Origin: Clostridia bacterium
Lineage (GTDB): Bacteria; Bacillota; Clostridia; Oscillospirales; Acutalibacteraceae
Reading direction: 5' to 3'
NCBI GenBank assembly: GCA_017473165.1
Contig: JAFUNA010000026.1
Location: 62,001 to 126,000, forward strand
Length of the DNA: 64,000 nt
Part shown: positions 16,614-25,128 of the stretch, one piece after another
Position numbering within the stretch: position 1 is the stretch's first letter
Layout of the letters: every line of letters begins with the position of its first letter
Made by a program: the position numbers and the translations under genes
Notes under the pieces: generated by a model
Told to the model about the DNA's origin: nothing
The model's input: only the letters and a program-made list of their open reading frames with translations
The model's database searches: none

Positions 16614-18014
16614 CTAAAAATTGAAATATAAAAACGGATTGTAGGTTGCATCAACAAGATATGCAATGCTTGCAGCCATGCCTGCAGCTTCGCCGACAAC
16701 GCAGAGAGCATCGGAAAATCTTATTTTTTCTGAAATCTTTTTCCAAAGCTTTAAGGGATGCCCTGTTGCAACAACCGCTGCGATTATGAGCGTAAATAAG
16801 TAGTTATGGAGAATGTTGAGAGTGTTTGTGTCTGATAACATTCCTGATGAGCCGAACATTGAGCCGACGAAACCGAGCTCTGCGGCAGGGGATGAAATCT
16901 CAAAAATAACCCAGCCGATAACAACCATAAACAGGGTATAAATTCTTGTAACAAAGTCAGGCGGTTTTTTGATAACATTTGCAAACACGAATTTTTCGAG
17001 AATGAGAATTATTCCGTAGTAGATACCCCATATTGCAAAATTCCAGCTTGCTCCGTGCCAAATTCCCGTTAATGCCCAAACGATAAGCAGGTTACGGATT
17101 GTTTTTGCTTTTCCGTTTCGGCTGCCTCCGAGGGGAAAATATACATAGCTCTTGAACCAGCCGCCGAGAGTCATATGCCATCTGCGCCAGAATTCGCTGA
17201 CGGTTTTTGAATTGTAGGGATAATCAAAGTTTTGAGGGAAATTGAAGCCGAGCATCTTTCCGAGTCCGATTGCCATGTCGCTGTAGCCTGAAAAGTCAAA
17301 GTAAATCTGAAGCGTGAAAGCGATTATTCCGAGCCATGCCGTTGCGGCGGGCAATGCGGAGTAATCCATAGCCTTTACATTTGTCCAGAGCTCACCGACG
17401 GAGTTGGCAATAAGAACTTTTTTGCAAAGACCGCAAACAAAAACCGAAATACCGTTGCTGATTGCTTCAAAATCGATTTTTCTGCTTTCAAGCTCTTTTG
17501 AAATATCATCATATCTGACGATCGGTCCCGCAACAATCTGCGGAAACATTGTGACGAATGCAGCAAATTTAACAAAGCTTTTCTGAACGCTTATATTGCG
17601 TCTGTAAAGGTCAATTGTGTAGGACATTGACTGGAAGGTGAAAAAGCTTATGCCGATTGGCAGAGGAAGATTGGGATTTATGATTGATGTGCCGAAAACT
17701 CCGTTAAACGTATCAATCATCATTCCGCTGTATTTGAAAACACCAAGCAGCGAAAGATTCATGATGACCGAAACAATAAGAGCAGCTTTCCTTGCTTTTT
17801 CATTGCTGTCAAATTTGTACATGGTTCTGCCGGCAAGATAGTCGATCAGCGTTGACAGAATCATGATAAGCACATAAATCGGCTCGCCCCAAGAATAAAA
17901 GAGCAAGCCGGTCAAAAACAAAACAGCGTTTTTAAACCTGAACGGAACTGCATAATAAATCAGCAGCGAAACAGGCAAAAACATAAACATAAATACGGGT
18001 TCAGAAAAAACCAT
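16614..18014 (-). CDS. MBOAT family O-acyltransferase (AlgI/DltB-like)
   Basis: A 466-residue polytopic membrane protein. The N-terminus MVFSEPVFMFMFLPVSLLIY, the segments PLPIGISFFTFQSMSY, FPQIVAGPIVRYDDI and SEFWRRWHMTLGGWFKSYVYFPLGGSR, and the catalytic His region LTGIWHGASWNF are all typical of AlgI-type MBOAT proteins. These move acyl groups, usually acetyl, from a cytoplasmic donor across the membrane for transfer to a cell-surface polymer. It lies between a DUF4358 lipoprotein gene and the DHHW gene, all on the minus strand with short gaps. GGAG lies about ten bases upstream of the ATG. Substrate unknown. Confidence 0.92.
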   Translation of the reverse strand: MVFSEPVFMFMFLPVSLLIYYAVPFRFKNAVLFLTGLLFYSWGEPIYVLIMILSTLIDYLAGRTMYKFDSNEKARKAALIVSVIMNLSLLGVFKYSGMMIDTFNGVFGTSIINPNLPLPIGISFFTFQSMSYTIDLYRRNISVQKSFVKFAAFVTMFPQIVAGPIVRYDDISKELESRKIDFEAISNGISVFVCGLCKKVLIANSVGELWTNVKAMDYSALPAATAWLGIIAFTLQIYFDFSGYSDMAIGLGKMLGFNFPQNFDYPYNSKTVSEFWRRWHMTLGGWFKSYVYFPLGGSRNGKAKTIRNLLIVWALTGIWHGASWNFAIWGIYYGIILILEKFVFANVIKKPPDFVTRIYTLFMVVIGWVIFEISSPAAELGFVGSMFGSSGMLSDTNTLNILHNYLFTLIIAAVVATGHPLKLWKKISEKIRFSDALCVVGEAAGMAASIAYLVDATYNPFLYFNF

Positions 18015-18038
18015 ATATCCGTGTTCTCCGATTAAAAA

Positions 18039-18500
18039 TTATTCTGCGGCAGCGTCCATAATTCCGCTGACCGCGTCGGGGTTTTCGCATATGCAAAGTA
18101 TAACCGAAACACCCTCGGTAATTACGGCCGCAGACTCAATTTTGGGAACCTCTGCAGGTCCGTAGCTGCTGTAGCCGTCAAGAAGATAGTCAAGCCTGTC
18201 ATCAACGGCGTTTTTAACCTTTTCGGCGGCTGTTTCGTCAACGCAGTTGAAAACCGCAACCTCATCCGCTGTTGCGCCGCTGCCGAGATATAACGCCGCA
18301 TCGGTGCAGAGCGATTCATCGACTGCATAAATGGAATATGCAACTTCGGCTTCGCTTTTCTCAAGAGTCTCACCAAATTTGAGACCTGCGTTAAGTGCAT
18401 CTGCAAGCTTGTTTGCGTCATATGTTTTGGCTTCTTTTGTGCAGCCGAAAAGGGTAAGCATAATAAGCGCGGCAAGAACAGCCGCCCAAATCTTTTTCAT
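18039..18500 (-). CDS. DUF4358 lipoprotein
   Basis: A 153-residue exported lipoprotein. The signal peptide MKKIWAAVLAALIMLTLFGC ends in a lipobox (LFGC, Cys at 20). The mature part has the pattern of DUF4358: a YDANKLADAL start, a VAVFNC core and a VKNAVDDRLDYLLDGYSSY segment near residues 105-122. The family has no known function but, as I recall, is often found beside MBOAT/DHHW genes, as here. It lies six bases downstream of the SGNH gene with GAGGAG upstream, so it belongs to the same operon. A role as an accessory or scaffold of the acylation complex is inference. Confidence 0.75.
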   Translation of the reverse strand: MKKIWAAVLAALIMLTLFGCTKEAKTYDANKLADALNAGLKFGETLEKSEAEVAYSIYAVDESLCTDAALYLGSGATADEVAVFNCVDETAAEKVKNAVDDRLDYLLDGYSSYGPAEVPKIESAAVITEGVSVILCICENPDAVSGIMDAAAE

Positions 18501-18506
18501 TCTGTT

Positions 18507-19421
18507 TTACTCCTCGTTTATGTTTTCGATAATATATGTAAGCCATATTTTGCAGTAACTTTTATTCAGATGTATTCCGTCGCTTGCGGCATTGTCAGGC
18601 AGGGCTCCGTCAGGGCCTTTGAGCGCAGAAGCGGGACTGATATAATGAATTCCTTCGTCTGCAGCAAGCTGTTCTATTTTCACGTTAAGCGCGTTTATAT
18701 TCTCGTTTGTGCAGCCAAATTGGCTTGTTGCAGAGGCCTCATTGCTGACCGGAAGAACCGACTGCAGATAAATTTCTGCATCGGGAATTCTTTCTTTTAC
18801 CGCGTCAATTACCTTTGCGTACTTATCAATAAATATATTTTTGTTAGGCCAGCCGCATTCGTTATCGCCGAGCATAATGAAAACTTTTTCATAGTCTTTG
18901 CCGTTGAGCTCGTCAATGACCGGAACGGTGCTGCCGGAAACGGATTTTGTGAAAATCGTGTCAACATTAAGGCCGACCACGGCATAAACGTTTTTTGCAA
19001 GTCCGTAATTTTTGAGCGCAATAACCCTTGAGTTCCCGATAAAAACACTGTTGTCAAGGCTGCTGAAATCATCGGTAACGTGAATTGTTGAGGGTGAAGC
19101 GGTCGATGCCTGAACCAAGGCGGACGGCGCAGACGCTGTTGACTGTGCAGCTGTTTCACTTGAAACCGTGCCTGATTCCGATGACAAAACCGTTGAGGGC
19201 GCGGCGGTTGTTAATTTTGCTGTGGTTGTAATTATTTCGGTAATTTTTTCTGTTATTGTTTCTGCTTTGGTCGATGTTTCTATCTTTGTTGATGAAAAGG
19301 TTGTCTCACTTCCCGAATAAGCCTTCGGAATTATAAATTTTATCGAAACAAAGCATAAAGCTAATAAAATAACTACAGAACTGATGATATAAACTATCTT
19401 TCTCCCCGATTTTTTTGACAT
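18507..19421 (-). CDS. Membrane-anchored SGNH/GDSL-type hydrolase or acyltransferase
   Basis: A 304-residue protein. One N-terminal membrane helix (about 10-31) is followed by a Ser/Thr/Ala-rich linker of some 80 residues, then an SGNH domain. The nucleophile block is FIGNSR (Ser about 131; Asn replaces the usual Asp of GDS), the oxyanion block is LGDNECGW, and the Asp/His pair is in SDGIHL (about 281 and 284). It is therefore an extracytoplasmic esterase or acyltransferase tethered by a flexible stalk. The ATG at 19421 has GGGGAGG about eleven bases upstream. First gene of the four-gene acylation operon; it may transfer acyl groups delivered by the MBOAT protein. Confidence 0.8.
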   Translation of the reverse strand: MSKKSGRKIVYIISSVVILLALCFVSIKFIIPKAYSGSETTFSSTKIETSTKAETITEKITEIITTTAKLTTAAPSTVLSSESGTVSSETAAQSTASAPSALVQASTASPSTIHVTDDFSSLDNSVFIGNSRVIALKNYGLAKNVYAVVGLNVDTIFTKSVSGSTVPVIDELNGKDYEKVFIMLGDNECGWPNKNIFIDKYAKVIDAVKERIPDAEIYLQSVLPVSNEASATSQFGCTNENINALNVKIEQLAADEGIHYISPASALKGPDGALPDNAASDGIHLNKSYCKIWLTYIIENINEE

Positions 19422-19459
19422 AAAAACATAAACCTCCCCGTTAAAAATGTCCATGGTGT

Positions 19460-19488
19460 ATTTTACAATATCCAATAAAATAAATCAA
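19460..19488 (-). promoter_or_regulatory. Likely promoter of the SGNH-DUF4358-MBOAT-DHHW operon
   Basis: Minus strand: TTGATT (19483-19488), a 17-base spacer, TAAAAT (19460-19465), about 40 bases before the SGNH start codon. The surrounding sequence is AT-rich. Confidence 0.5.
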
Positions 19489-19556
19489 TATAAATTTGGT
19501 TACAGTTTTATAACAATTTGTAACAAAATTAATTAAAAATCACCAAAAACAAACAT

Positions 19557-19592
19557 AAAAAAATCAGCGAAACCGACAGGCTTCGCTGATTT
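19557..19592 (-). terminator. Intrinsic terminator of the glp-like operon
   Basis: An 11-bp stem AAATCAGCGAA/TTCGCTGATTT (19561-19571 with 19582-19592) is followed on the minus strand by a run of T. It lies 10 bases after the DUF1667 stop. Confidence 0.85.
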
Positions 19593-19602
19593 GTGACTTT
19601 TT

Positions 19603-19968
19603 TTATTTTGCAGGGCAGTGGTTGGTTGCAACAATGTTGATTCCCGTGCCGAGAATATTCTCAACAAGAATATCTCCGAGAGCAACGGGAGCTTTAACCT
19701 CTGCAGTGTTGATAACCTTCATGCACTCCATGATTTTATCTTTGGGAAGAGAACCTGCGGATTTGCAGGGAACAACGTTATGGATGCCGCCGTCAACCTT
19801 AACGGTTGTTGCAAGGCTTCTGACGGGATTGGTGCATTCGGCTCTTGCGTATGTGTCGCCTCGTTTGCAGGTGTTGCCGGTTACGGAAAGAATATCACCG
19901 TTATCGGCAATTTCAACCGTTATTCCGCAGCCCATGGGGCAGGCTACGCAAATGATATTTTTCTGCAT
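19603..19968 (-). CDS. DUF1667 domain protein, Cys-rich redox partner
   Basis: A 121-residue small protein. The N-terminal CVACPMGCGITVEI and the following CKRGDTYARAEC supply four cysteines likely to bind an iron-sulfur or metal centre. The remainder matches DUF1667 (TTVKVDGG, VVPCKSAGSLPKDKI). In clostridia this family commonly follows a GlpA-like dehydrogenase and an FAD/NAD oxidoreductase, exactly as here. A role in passing electrons from glycerol-3-phosphate oxidation is inferred from that association. GGAGGTG lies just upstream of the ATG, and the gap to the previous stop is three bases, so translation is probably coupled. Confidence 0.85.
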   Translation of the reverse strand: MQKNIICVACPMGCGITVEIADNGDILSVTGNTCKRGDTYARAECTNPVRSLATTVKVDGGIHNVVPCKSAGSLPKDKIMECMKVINTAEVKAPVALGDILVENILGTGINIVATNHCPAK

Positions 19969-19971
19969 AAA

Positions 19972-21225
19972 TCACACCTCCACCGAAATTTCGATAACTC
20001 CGTCGGCTGCAAAGCCTTTGAGCATATCGTTTTTGATTATAACGCTTTCCATTTCACCGGGAGCAAGTCTGGGACGCTTTTTGCTGATGATTTCTTCGCC
20101 ATTGTATTTAACAACGGTTTTGGCGTTTTTATAAACCTGACCGACTCTGAAATAGAGCTTTACATCGCCGTCGTTCTTAATGTTAACCTTCTGCGGAACG
20201 ATATAGCGTACACCGTTTACGCCCTTTGTTGTAACGTATTCGGCTTCTTCGGTTTTTCCGAGAACATATCTTGCTGCACCTTCGCCCGCAGTCTGGCTTT
20301 CGAGGGTAACGTAGTCAACAAGGTCATGAACGTGGAGAACGTTTCCGCAGGCAAAAACGCCTTTGTGGCTTGTTTCTCTGTATTCGTCAACAACAGCACC
20401 GCTTGTTACGGGGTCGAGGTCAATTCCGACAGCTCTTGTAAGCTCGTTTTCGGGAATAAGACCAACTGAAAGAAGAAGTGTGTCGCATTCGATGAAACGC
20501 TCTGAACCGGGAATAGGTCTGCGGTTTTCATCAACGTCGGCAATTGTAACGCCTTCAACTCTCTCTTTACCGTGAATGTCAATTACCGTGCAGCTCAAAT
20601 AAAGAGGAATGTTGAAATCGTCAAGACACTGAACGATGTTTCTTGTAAGACCGCTTGAATAGGGCATAAGCTCACATACGCACTTAACCTCTGCACCTTC
20701 GAGAGTCATTCTGCGTGCCATGATAAGACCGATATCGCCCGAGCCGAGGATAACAACCTTTTTGCCGGGCATATAGCCGTCAATGTTAACGTATTTCTGT
20801 GCAGTACCCGCACTCATAACACCCGAAGCTCTTGTGCCTGCAATGTTGAGAGCACCTCTGGGTCTTTCACGGCAGCCCATTGCAAGGATAACTGCCTTTG
20901 CCTGAATTTCAAGCAGACCATCTTTTTTATTTATGGCATAAACAACGTTGTCCTGTGTGATTTCAAGAGCCATTGTGTCTGTTTTGTATTCGATTTTCTG
21001 CTTGTCAACAAGCTGAATGAACCTGTCGGCATATTCCGGACCTGAAAGCTCTTCGCCGAAGTAGTGAAGACCGAAACCGGTGTGAATGCACTGCTCGAGA
21101 ATACCTCCGAGAGTTTCGGCTCTTTCAAGAATGAGTATGCTGTCAACTCCGCATTCTTTTGCTTTAAGAGCAGCAGCCATTCCGGCGGGACCGCCGCCGA
21201 TTACAACTATATCATAATTAAGCAT
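19972..21225 (-). CDS. FAD/NAD-dependent oxidoreductase of a GlpA-like cluster
   Basis: A 417-residue flavoprotein of the two-dinucleotide-binding class. The FAD site is DIVVIGGGPAGMAAALKAKE at the N-terminus. A Cys-bearing segment GGILEQCIHTGFG lies near residue 45, and the NAD site is KKVVILGSGDIGLIMARRM around 150. The C-terminal region has another FAD contact (GVFACGNVLHVHDLVDYV). It sits 12 bases after the GlpA-like gene and three before DUF1667. In this arrangement it probably carries electrons from the dehydrogenase to NAD or another acceptor. GGAGG precedes the ATG. The exact acceptor is unknown. Confidence 0.85.
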   Translation of the reverse strand: MLNYDIVVIGGGPAGMAAALKAKECGVDSILILERAETLGGILEQCIHTGFGLHYFGEELSGPEYADRFIQLVDKQKIEYKTDTMALEITQDNVVYAINKKDGLLEIQAKAVILAMGCRERPRGALNIAGTRASGVMSAGTAQKYVNIDGYMPGKKVVILGSGDIGLIMARRMTLEGAEVKCVCELMPYSSGLTRNIVQCLDDFNIPLYLSCTVIDIHGKERVEGVTIADVDENRRPIPGSERFIECDTLLLSVGLIPENELTRAVGIDLDPVTSGAVVDEYRETSHKGVFACGNVLHVHDLVDYVTLESQTAGEGAARYVLGKTEEAEYVTTKGVNGVRYIVPQKVNIKNDGDVKLYFRVGQVYKNAKTVVKYNGEEIISKKRPRLAPGEMESVIIKNDMLKGFAADGVIEISVEV

Positions 21226-21237
21226 CGTTCCGCCTCC

Positions 21238-22668
21238 TTACTTTGTTCTTTCATAAAGAATTTTTGAATTGCCGCCGAATTTTGTTATTTCGTTGATTTC
21301 AACGCCAAGCTCACGGGCAAGAATTTCAACAACCTTTGAGCCGCAGAAGCCGCCCTGACAGCGACCCATGCCCGCTCTTGTTCTTCTCTTAACGCCGTCA
21401 ACATCTCTTGCACCTGCGGGAGCGTGGATTGCATCAAGAATTTCGCCTTCCGTGATTGTTTCGCAGCGGCAGATAATCTGACCGTAGGCAGGATTTTTCT
21501 CGATAAGAGCCTTGCGTTCTTCGTTTGTCATGTGTCTGAAACGAACAGGCTCTTCTCTGACGGGATTGAAATCTGCTTTTTCTTCGAATGAAGCGGATTT
21601 GAGAATGATATCTCTGACAGATTCCGCAATTGCGGGAGCTGATGAAAGTCCGGGAGATTCAATGCCGGCAACGTTAATGAACCGTGAATTCTTTTCGCTG
21701 GGTTCGATAATGAAATCATCTCTTGTGCAATGTGCACGCAGACCTGCAAAAGAAGTTATAACTTCTCTTGTCGTCAGAGAGGGGACTGATTTCTTTGCGG
21801 TTTCAAGAATGCCGGAAAGTGCGGCTGCTGTTGTTGCAAAATCCTCTTTGTCCTCAATGTCAAGTGCACTCGGGCCGATAAGAAGATTGCCGTCAACCGT
21901 GGGTGTAACAAGAACACCCTTGCCCATTTTTGAGGGGCATTGGAAAATTGTGTGCTTTGCAAGATGTCCGACCGACTTGTCGCAGAGCATATATTCACCC
22001 TTGCGGGGAATTGTATGAATGGAGGTATCGCCGATGAGAGCGGCAATTTCGTCGCAGTAAACGCCCGCAGCGTTGATGATATATTTGGTTTTGAATTCGT
22101 TTTCGCCGTTTGAAACCGTGAATTCGTTTCCGTCAAAACCGATTTTCTTCACCTCGAAATTACGGATGAAGTCAGCACCGTTGACAACTGCGTTTTCTGC
22201 AGCGGCAATTGTAAGCTCATAGGGGCAGACTATGCCTGCTGTGGGAGCCCAGAGAGCGGCTTTTGCGTTCTCGCTGATAAAAGGCTCAACCTCACGGAGC
22301 TTTGCTGCATCATAGATTTCAAGACCCGGAACGCCGTTAGCTTTGCCTCTTTCAAGAAGCTCTCCGAGAGTTTCAACCTCCTCGTCTGAGAATGCAACAA
22401 CGAGTGAGCCGACGGGCTTGAACGGTACGCCGAGAGTTTTGCACAGCTCGGGCATAAGGGCTGTGCCCTCAACGTTGAGCTTTGCTTTCAATGTGCCGGG
22501 CTTTGCGTCAAAGCCTGCGTGAACAATGGCACTGTTTGCTTTTGAGGTGCCCGTTGCCATGTCGTTGTTTTTCTCGACAAGAGCAACTTTAATGTTGTAG
22601 CGGCAGAGCTCACGGGCAATAAGCGAACCGATAACGCCTGCACCTACAACGGCAACATCATAGTTCAT
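21238..22668 (-). CDS. GlpA-like FAD-dependent glycerol-3-phosphate dehydrogenase with BFD-type [2Fe-2S] domain
   Basis: A 476-residue DAO-family flavoenzyme. The FAD motif VAVVGAGVIGSLIARELCRY is at the N-terminus, and TSKANSAIVHAGFDAKPG is typical of GlpA/LhgO-like proteins. A C-terminal BFD-like domain (from about 385) has cysteines in IICRCETITEGE and GRCQGGFCG that can bind a [2Fe-2S] cluster. It probably oxidises glycerol-3-phosphate to dihydroxyacetone phosphate at the membrane face; another 2-hydroxy acid is possible. The ATG at 22668 has GGAGG nine bases upstream; an in-frame start 13 codons earlier lacks one. First gene of a three-gene operon. No glycerol kinase or facilitator is nearby. 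Confidence 0.82.
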   Translation of the reverse strand: MNYDVAVVGAGVIGSLIARELCRYNIKVALVEKNNDMATGTSKANSAIVHAGFDAKPGTLKAKLNVEGTALMPELCKTLGVPFKPVGSLVVAFSDEEVETLGELLERGKANGVPGLEIYDAAKLREVEPFISENAKAALWAPTAGIVCPYELTIAAAENAVVNGADFIRNFEVKKIGFDGNEFTVSNGENEFKTKYIINAAGVYCDEIAALIGDTSIHTIPRKGEYMLCDKSVGHLAKHTIFQCPSKMGKGVLVTPTVDGNLLIGPSALDIEDKEDFATTAAALSGILETAKKSVPSLTTREVITSFAGLRAHCTRDDFIIEPSEKNSRFINVAGIESPGLSSAPAIAESVRDIILKSASFEEKADFNPVREEPVRFRHMTNEERKALIEKNPAYGQIICRCETITEGEILDAIHAPAGARDVDGVKRRTRAGMGRCQGGFCGSKVVEILARELGVEINEITKFGGNSKILYERTK

Positions 22669-22708
22669 TAACAAGACCTCCAATGAAATAAATAATTTAC
22701 CGTTCACA

Positions 22709-22737
22709 AGTATAGCACAAATGAATTATCAAAACAA
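22709..22737 (-). promoter_or_regulatory. Possible promoter of the GlpA-like operon
   Basis: Minus strand: TTGTTT (22732-22737), a 17-base spacer, TATACT (22709-22714), about 40 bases before the start codon. The -35 is weak. The rest of the 330-base gap up to fhs holds an AT-rich stretch, then the fhs promoter and riboswitch. Confidence 0.4.
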
Positions 22738-22816
22738 CACTTTTCACAGCATTTTTGTATAAATTTTTTCAAATTTTATTCCCTCGCAATCGACTGCAAA
22801 TATTGGCTTGTTTTAC

Positions 22817-22845
22817 TTGACAAAGATTGCTCCGTGTGATACAAT
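22817..22845 (+). promoter_or_regulatory. SigA-type promoter of fhs
   Basis: TTGACA (22817-22822), an exact 17-base spacer, and TACAAT (22840-22845). Transcription would begin near 22852, just before the ZTP aptamer. Confidence 0.8.
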
Positions 22846-22868
22846 CCAGTTAAATCATAAAGATTTTT

Positions 22869-22980
22869 TGTGACTGACGGATAAATGCGGAATTAACTGC
22901 AGAGAAGCGAAAAATCTGTTTAAATGTCGACCGTCTGGGCAGTCTTATCTTTATCGGATAGGATTGCCCTTTATTATTTT
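22869..22980 (+). ncRNA. ZTP riboswitch (pfl motif) with intrinsic terminator
   Basis: The aptamer begins GTGACTGACGG (about 22870-22880). A short stem TGCGGAATTAACTGCA followed by AGAAGCGA is next, and the conserved 3' element CCGTCTGGGCAG (22931-22942) closes it; CGxCxGGGCA is the hallmark of pfl/ZTP RNAs. The 3' element is also the start of a 13-bp terminator stem (22937-22949 with 22957-22969) followed by TTTATTATTTT. Binding of ZTP/ZMP, which builds up when 10-formyl-folate is short, would hold the 3' element in the pseudoknot and prevent termination. That fits control of the downstream folate enzyme. Confidence 0.88.
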
Positions 22981-23000
22981 CAGAAAGGAAGTCGAACACC

Positions 23001-24668
23001 ATGATGACCGACATCGAAATTGCACAGTCCGTGGAAATGAAACCCATTACCGAAATTGCAGCAGCTGCCGGTATTGACAACAAATACCTTGAACAGTACG
23101 GCAACTACAAGGCTAAGGTTGACCTTTCACTTCTTAAAGACAGCGATAAAAAAGAAGGCAAGCTTGTTCTTGTTACTGCAATTACTCCCACTCCCGCAGG
23201 AGAAGGCAAAACAACAACAACCATCGGTCTTGCCGACGGTCTTAAGAAAATCGGCAAAAATGTTATGGTGGCTCTGCGTGAGCCCTCGCTCGGTCCCGTT
23301 TTCGGCGTAAAGGGCGGAGCAGCAGGCGGCGGATATGCACAGGTTGTTCCCATGGAGGACATCAACCTTCATTTTACGGGTGACTTCCACGCAATCGGAG
23401 CTGCAAACAATCTTCTTGCAGCTATGCTTGACAACCACATTTATCAGGGCAATGCTCTTAATATTGACCCCAGAAGAATCACCTGGAAACGCTGCGTTGA
23501 CATGAACGACAGACAGCTTCGTTTTGTAACCGACGGTCTGGGCGGCAGAGTCAACGGCGTGCCCAGAGAGGATGGCTATGATATCACCGTTGCATCCGAA
23601 ATTATGGCAGTTCTTTGCCTTGCAACATCAATCACAGACCTTAAAGAGCGTCTTTCAAGAATTATCGTAGGTTACACCTATGATGAAAAGCCTGTTACAG
23701 CAGGTCAGCTTAACGCTGCAGGTGCAATGACTGCACTTCTCAAGGATGCGCTCAAGCCCAACCTTGTTCAGACTCTCGAAGGCACTCCCGCACTTGTTCA
23801 CGGCGGTCCTTTTGCAAACATTGCACACGGCTGTAACTCTGTTATGGCAACCAAGCTTGCAATGAAGCTCGGTGATTATGCAATTACCGAAGCAGGCTTC
23901 GGTGCTGACCTCGGTGCAGAAAAATTCCTTGATATCAAGTGCCGCTACGCAGGTCTTACACCCTCTGCGGTTGTTATTGTTGCAACAATCAGAGCACTCA
24001 AGATGCACGGCGGTGTACCTAAAACAGAGCTTAACGGCGAAAACCTTGAAGCACTTGAAAAGGGTATCCCCAATCTTCTCCGCCACGTTTCCAATATAAA
24101 GAATGTTTACAAGCTTCCTTCGGTTGTAGCTGTTAACCGTTTCCCCACCGATACCGATGCTGAAGTTCAGCTTGTTATCGATAAGTGCAAGGAGCTTGGC
24201 GTTAACGTTGTTCTGTCAAACGTATGGGCAGAAGGCGGTAAGGGCGGCGTTGAGCTTGCGGAAGAAGTTGTAAGACTTTGCGAGCAGCCCAATGATTTCA
24301 CATTCTCATATGAGCTTGAAGGCTCAATCGAAGATAAGATTGAAGCGATTGTTAAAAAAGTTTACGGCGGCGACGGAATTTCAGTTCTTCCCGCAGCCAA
24401 AAAGCAGATTGCAGTTCTTGAAGCAATGGGATGTGCAAATCTTCCCGTCTGTATGGCAAAAACACAGTACAGCTTCTCCGATGACCCCACAAAGCTTGGA
24501 GCACCCGAGAATTTCACCGTAACAATCAAGAACGTTAAGATTTCGGCAGGTGCAGGATTTATCGTTGTTCTTACAGGCGATATCATGACCATGCCCGGAC
24601 TTCCCAAAGTTCCCGCAGCAGAAAAGATTGACGTTGACGAAAACGGCAAAATAAGCGGACTTTTCTAA
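23001..24668 (+). CDS. fhs: Formate-tetrahydrofolate ligase
   Basis: A 555-residue enzyme that makes 10-formyltetrahydrofolate from formate, ATP and tetrahydrofolate. The P-loop is [14 protein letters not shown] (near 57-70); [23 protein letters not shown] and the [11 protein letters not shown]-like region ([12 protein letters not shown]) are typical, and the protein is full length. The ATG at 23001 has GAAAGGA (22983-22989) upstream. Expression is controlled by the ZTP riboswitch. The product supplies formyl groups for purines and for initiator tRNA (fmt in this window). The gene is flanked by a promoter and a terminator, so it is transcribed alone. Confidence 0.97.
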   Translation: MMTDIEIAQSVEMKPITEIAAAAGIDNKYLEQYGNYKAKVDLSLLKDSDKKEGKLVLVTAITPTPAGEGKTTTTIGLADGLKKIGKNVMVALREPSLGPVFGVKGGAAGGGYAQVVPMEDINLHFTGDFHAIGAANNLLAAMLDNHIYQGNALNIDPRRITWKRCVDMNDRQLRFVTDGLGGRVNGVPREDGYDITVASEIMAVLCLATSITDLKERLSRIIVGYTYDEKPVTAGQLNAAGAMTALLKDALKPNLVQTLEGTPALVHGGPFANIAHGCNSVMATKLAMKLGDYAITEAGFGADLGAEKFLDIKCRYAGLTPSAVVIVATIRALKMHGGVPKTELNGENLEALEKGIPNLLRHVSNIKNVYKLPSVVAVNRFPTDTDAEVQLVIDKCKELGVNVVLSNVWAEGGKGGVELAEEVVRLCEQPNDFTFSYELEGSIEDKIEAIVKKVYGGDGISVLPAAKKQIAVLEAMGCANLPVCMAKTQYSFSDDPTKLGAPENFTVTIKNVKISAGAGFIVVLTGDIMTMPGLPKVPAAEKIDVDENGKISGLF

Positions 24669-24720
24669 TCCTGATGTCACGAAGTGACGGATGAGGGGAT
24701 TGAATTTCACAGATAGCCAA

Positions 24721-24755
24721 AACCGCCCGAGTTCATTGAACCCGAGCGGTTTTTT
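24721..24755 (+). terminator. Intrinsic terminator after fhs
   Basis: A 14-position stem with two mismatches (AACCGCCCGAGTTC / GAACCCGAGCGGTT, loop ATT or ATTG) is followed by six T. The stretch 24669-24720 before it contains only a short GTCAC-GAA-GTGAC hairpin. Confidence 0.85.
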
Positions 24756-24808
24756 AATATTCAAATTTACAGTCGGAAAATGAATCAAAAATATCACAAA
24801 GACAGTCA

Positions 24809-25098
24809 TCAAACAACAAATAACGGGTGTGCAATACTAAAACCCTGTATATTTAATTTTACATTGAATAAGTTAGCACCGTTTGTGTAAAACAAAAAAC
24901 GTAAATATTCATCAGGAAAGTTGTTTTTGTATTCGTCAATTAAAAATTCATTTGCAATATTTTGGGTAATGGGTTTAAAAAGTATGTGTCTGCAATTAGG
25001 AATTGTGTTTGGTTCCAATAGAATTGTGCCGTTTTTTCTTGTAATGCAGTTTTCTGAAAATTCAATTTTTAATTTATCTATTTTTTGATGATTTCCAT
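24809..25098 (-). pseudogene. Frameshifted SMI1/KNR4 (SUKH) family gene remnant
   Basis: Downstream of cobB a well-spaced AGGTGA ribosome site precedes ATG 25098, but that frame hits TAG after six codons, right after a run of six A. One extra A would give a continuous 96-residue product beginning MEIIKKIDKLKIEF and containing FPDEYLRFLFYTNGANLF. That segment resembles the SUKH core, in which an FPxEY..FL...NG pattern is characteristic. SUKH proteins are often immunity proteins against polymorphic toxins. Compared with the usual 130-200 residues, the C-terminus also looks cut short. The frame from the run to 24809 is intact. A sequencing error in the A run could produce the same picture. Confidence 0.5.
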
Positions 25099-25128
25099 TG
25101 TATATTTCACCTATAAGCTGTTTAAATT

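Noticed and set aside
19618-20469. A 283-codon plus-strand frame opposite DUF1667 and the FAD/NAD oxidoreductase
   Set aside because: Shadow of two well-supported minus-strand genes; no plausible family or start signal.
24674-24706. GTCAC-GAA-GTGAC hairpin followed by GGATGAGGGG, sharing CACGAAGT with the hairpin at 9487
   Set aside because: It could belong to a dispersed repeat family, but two partial matches in 64 kb are not enough to call one.
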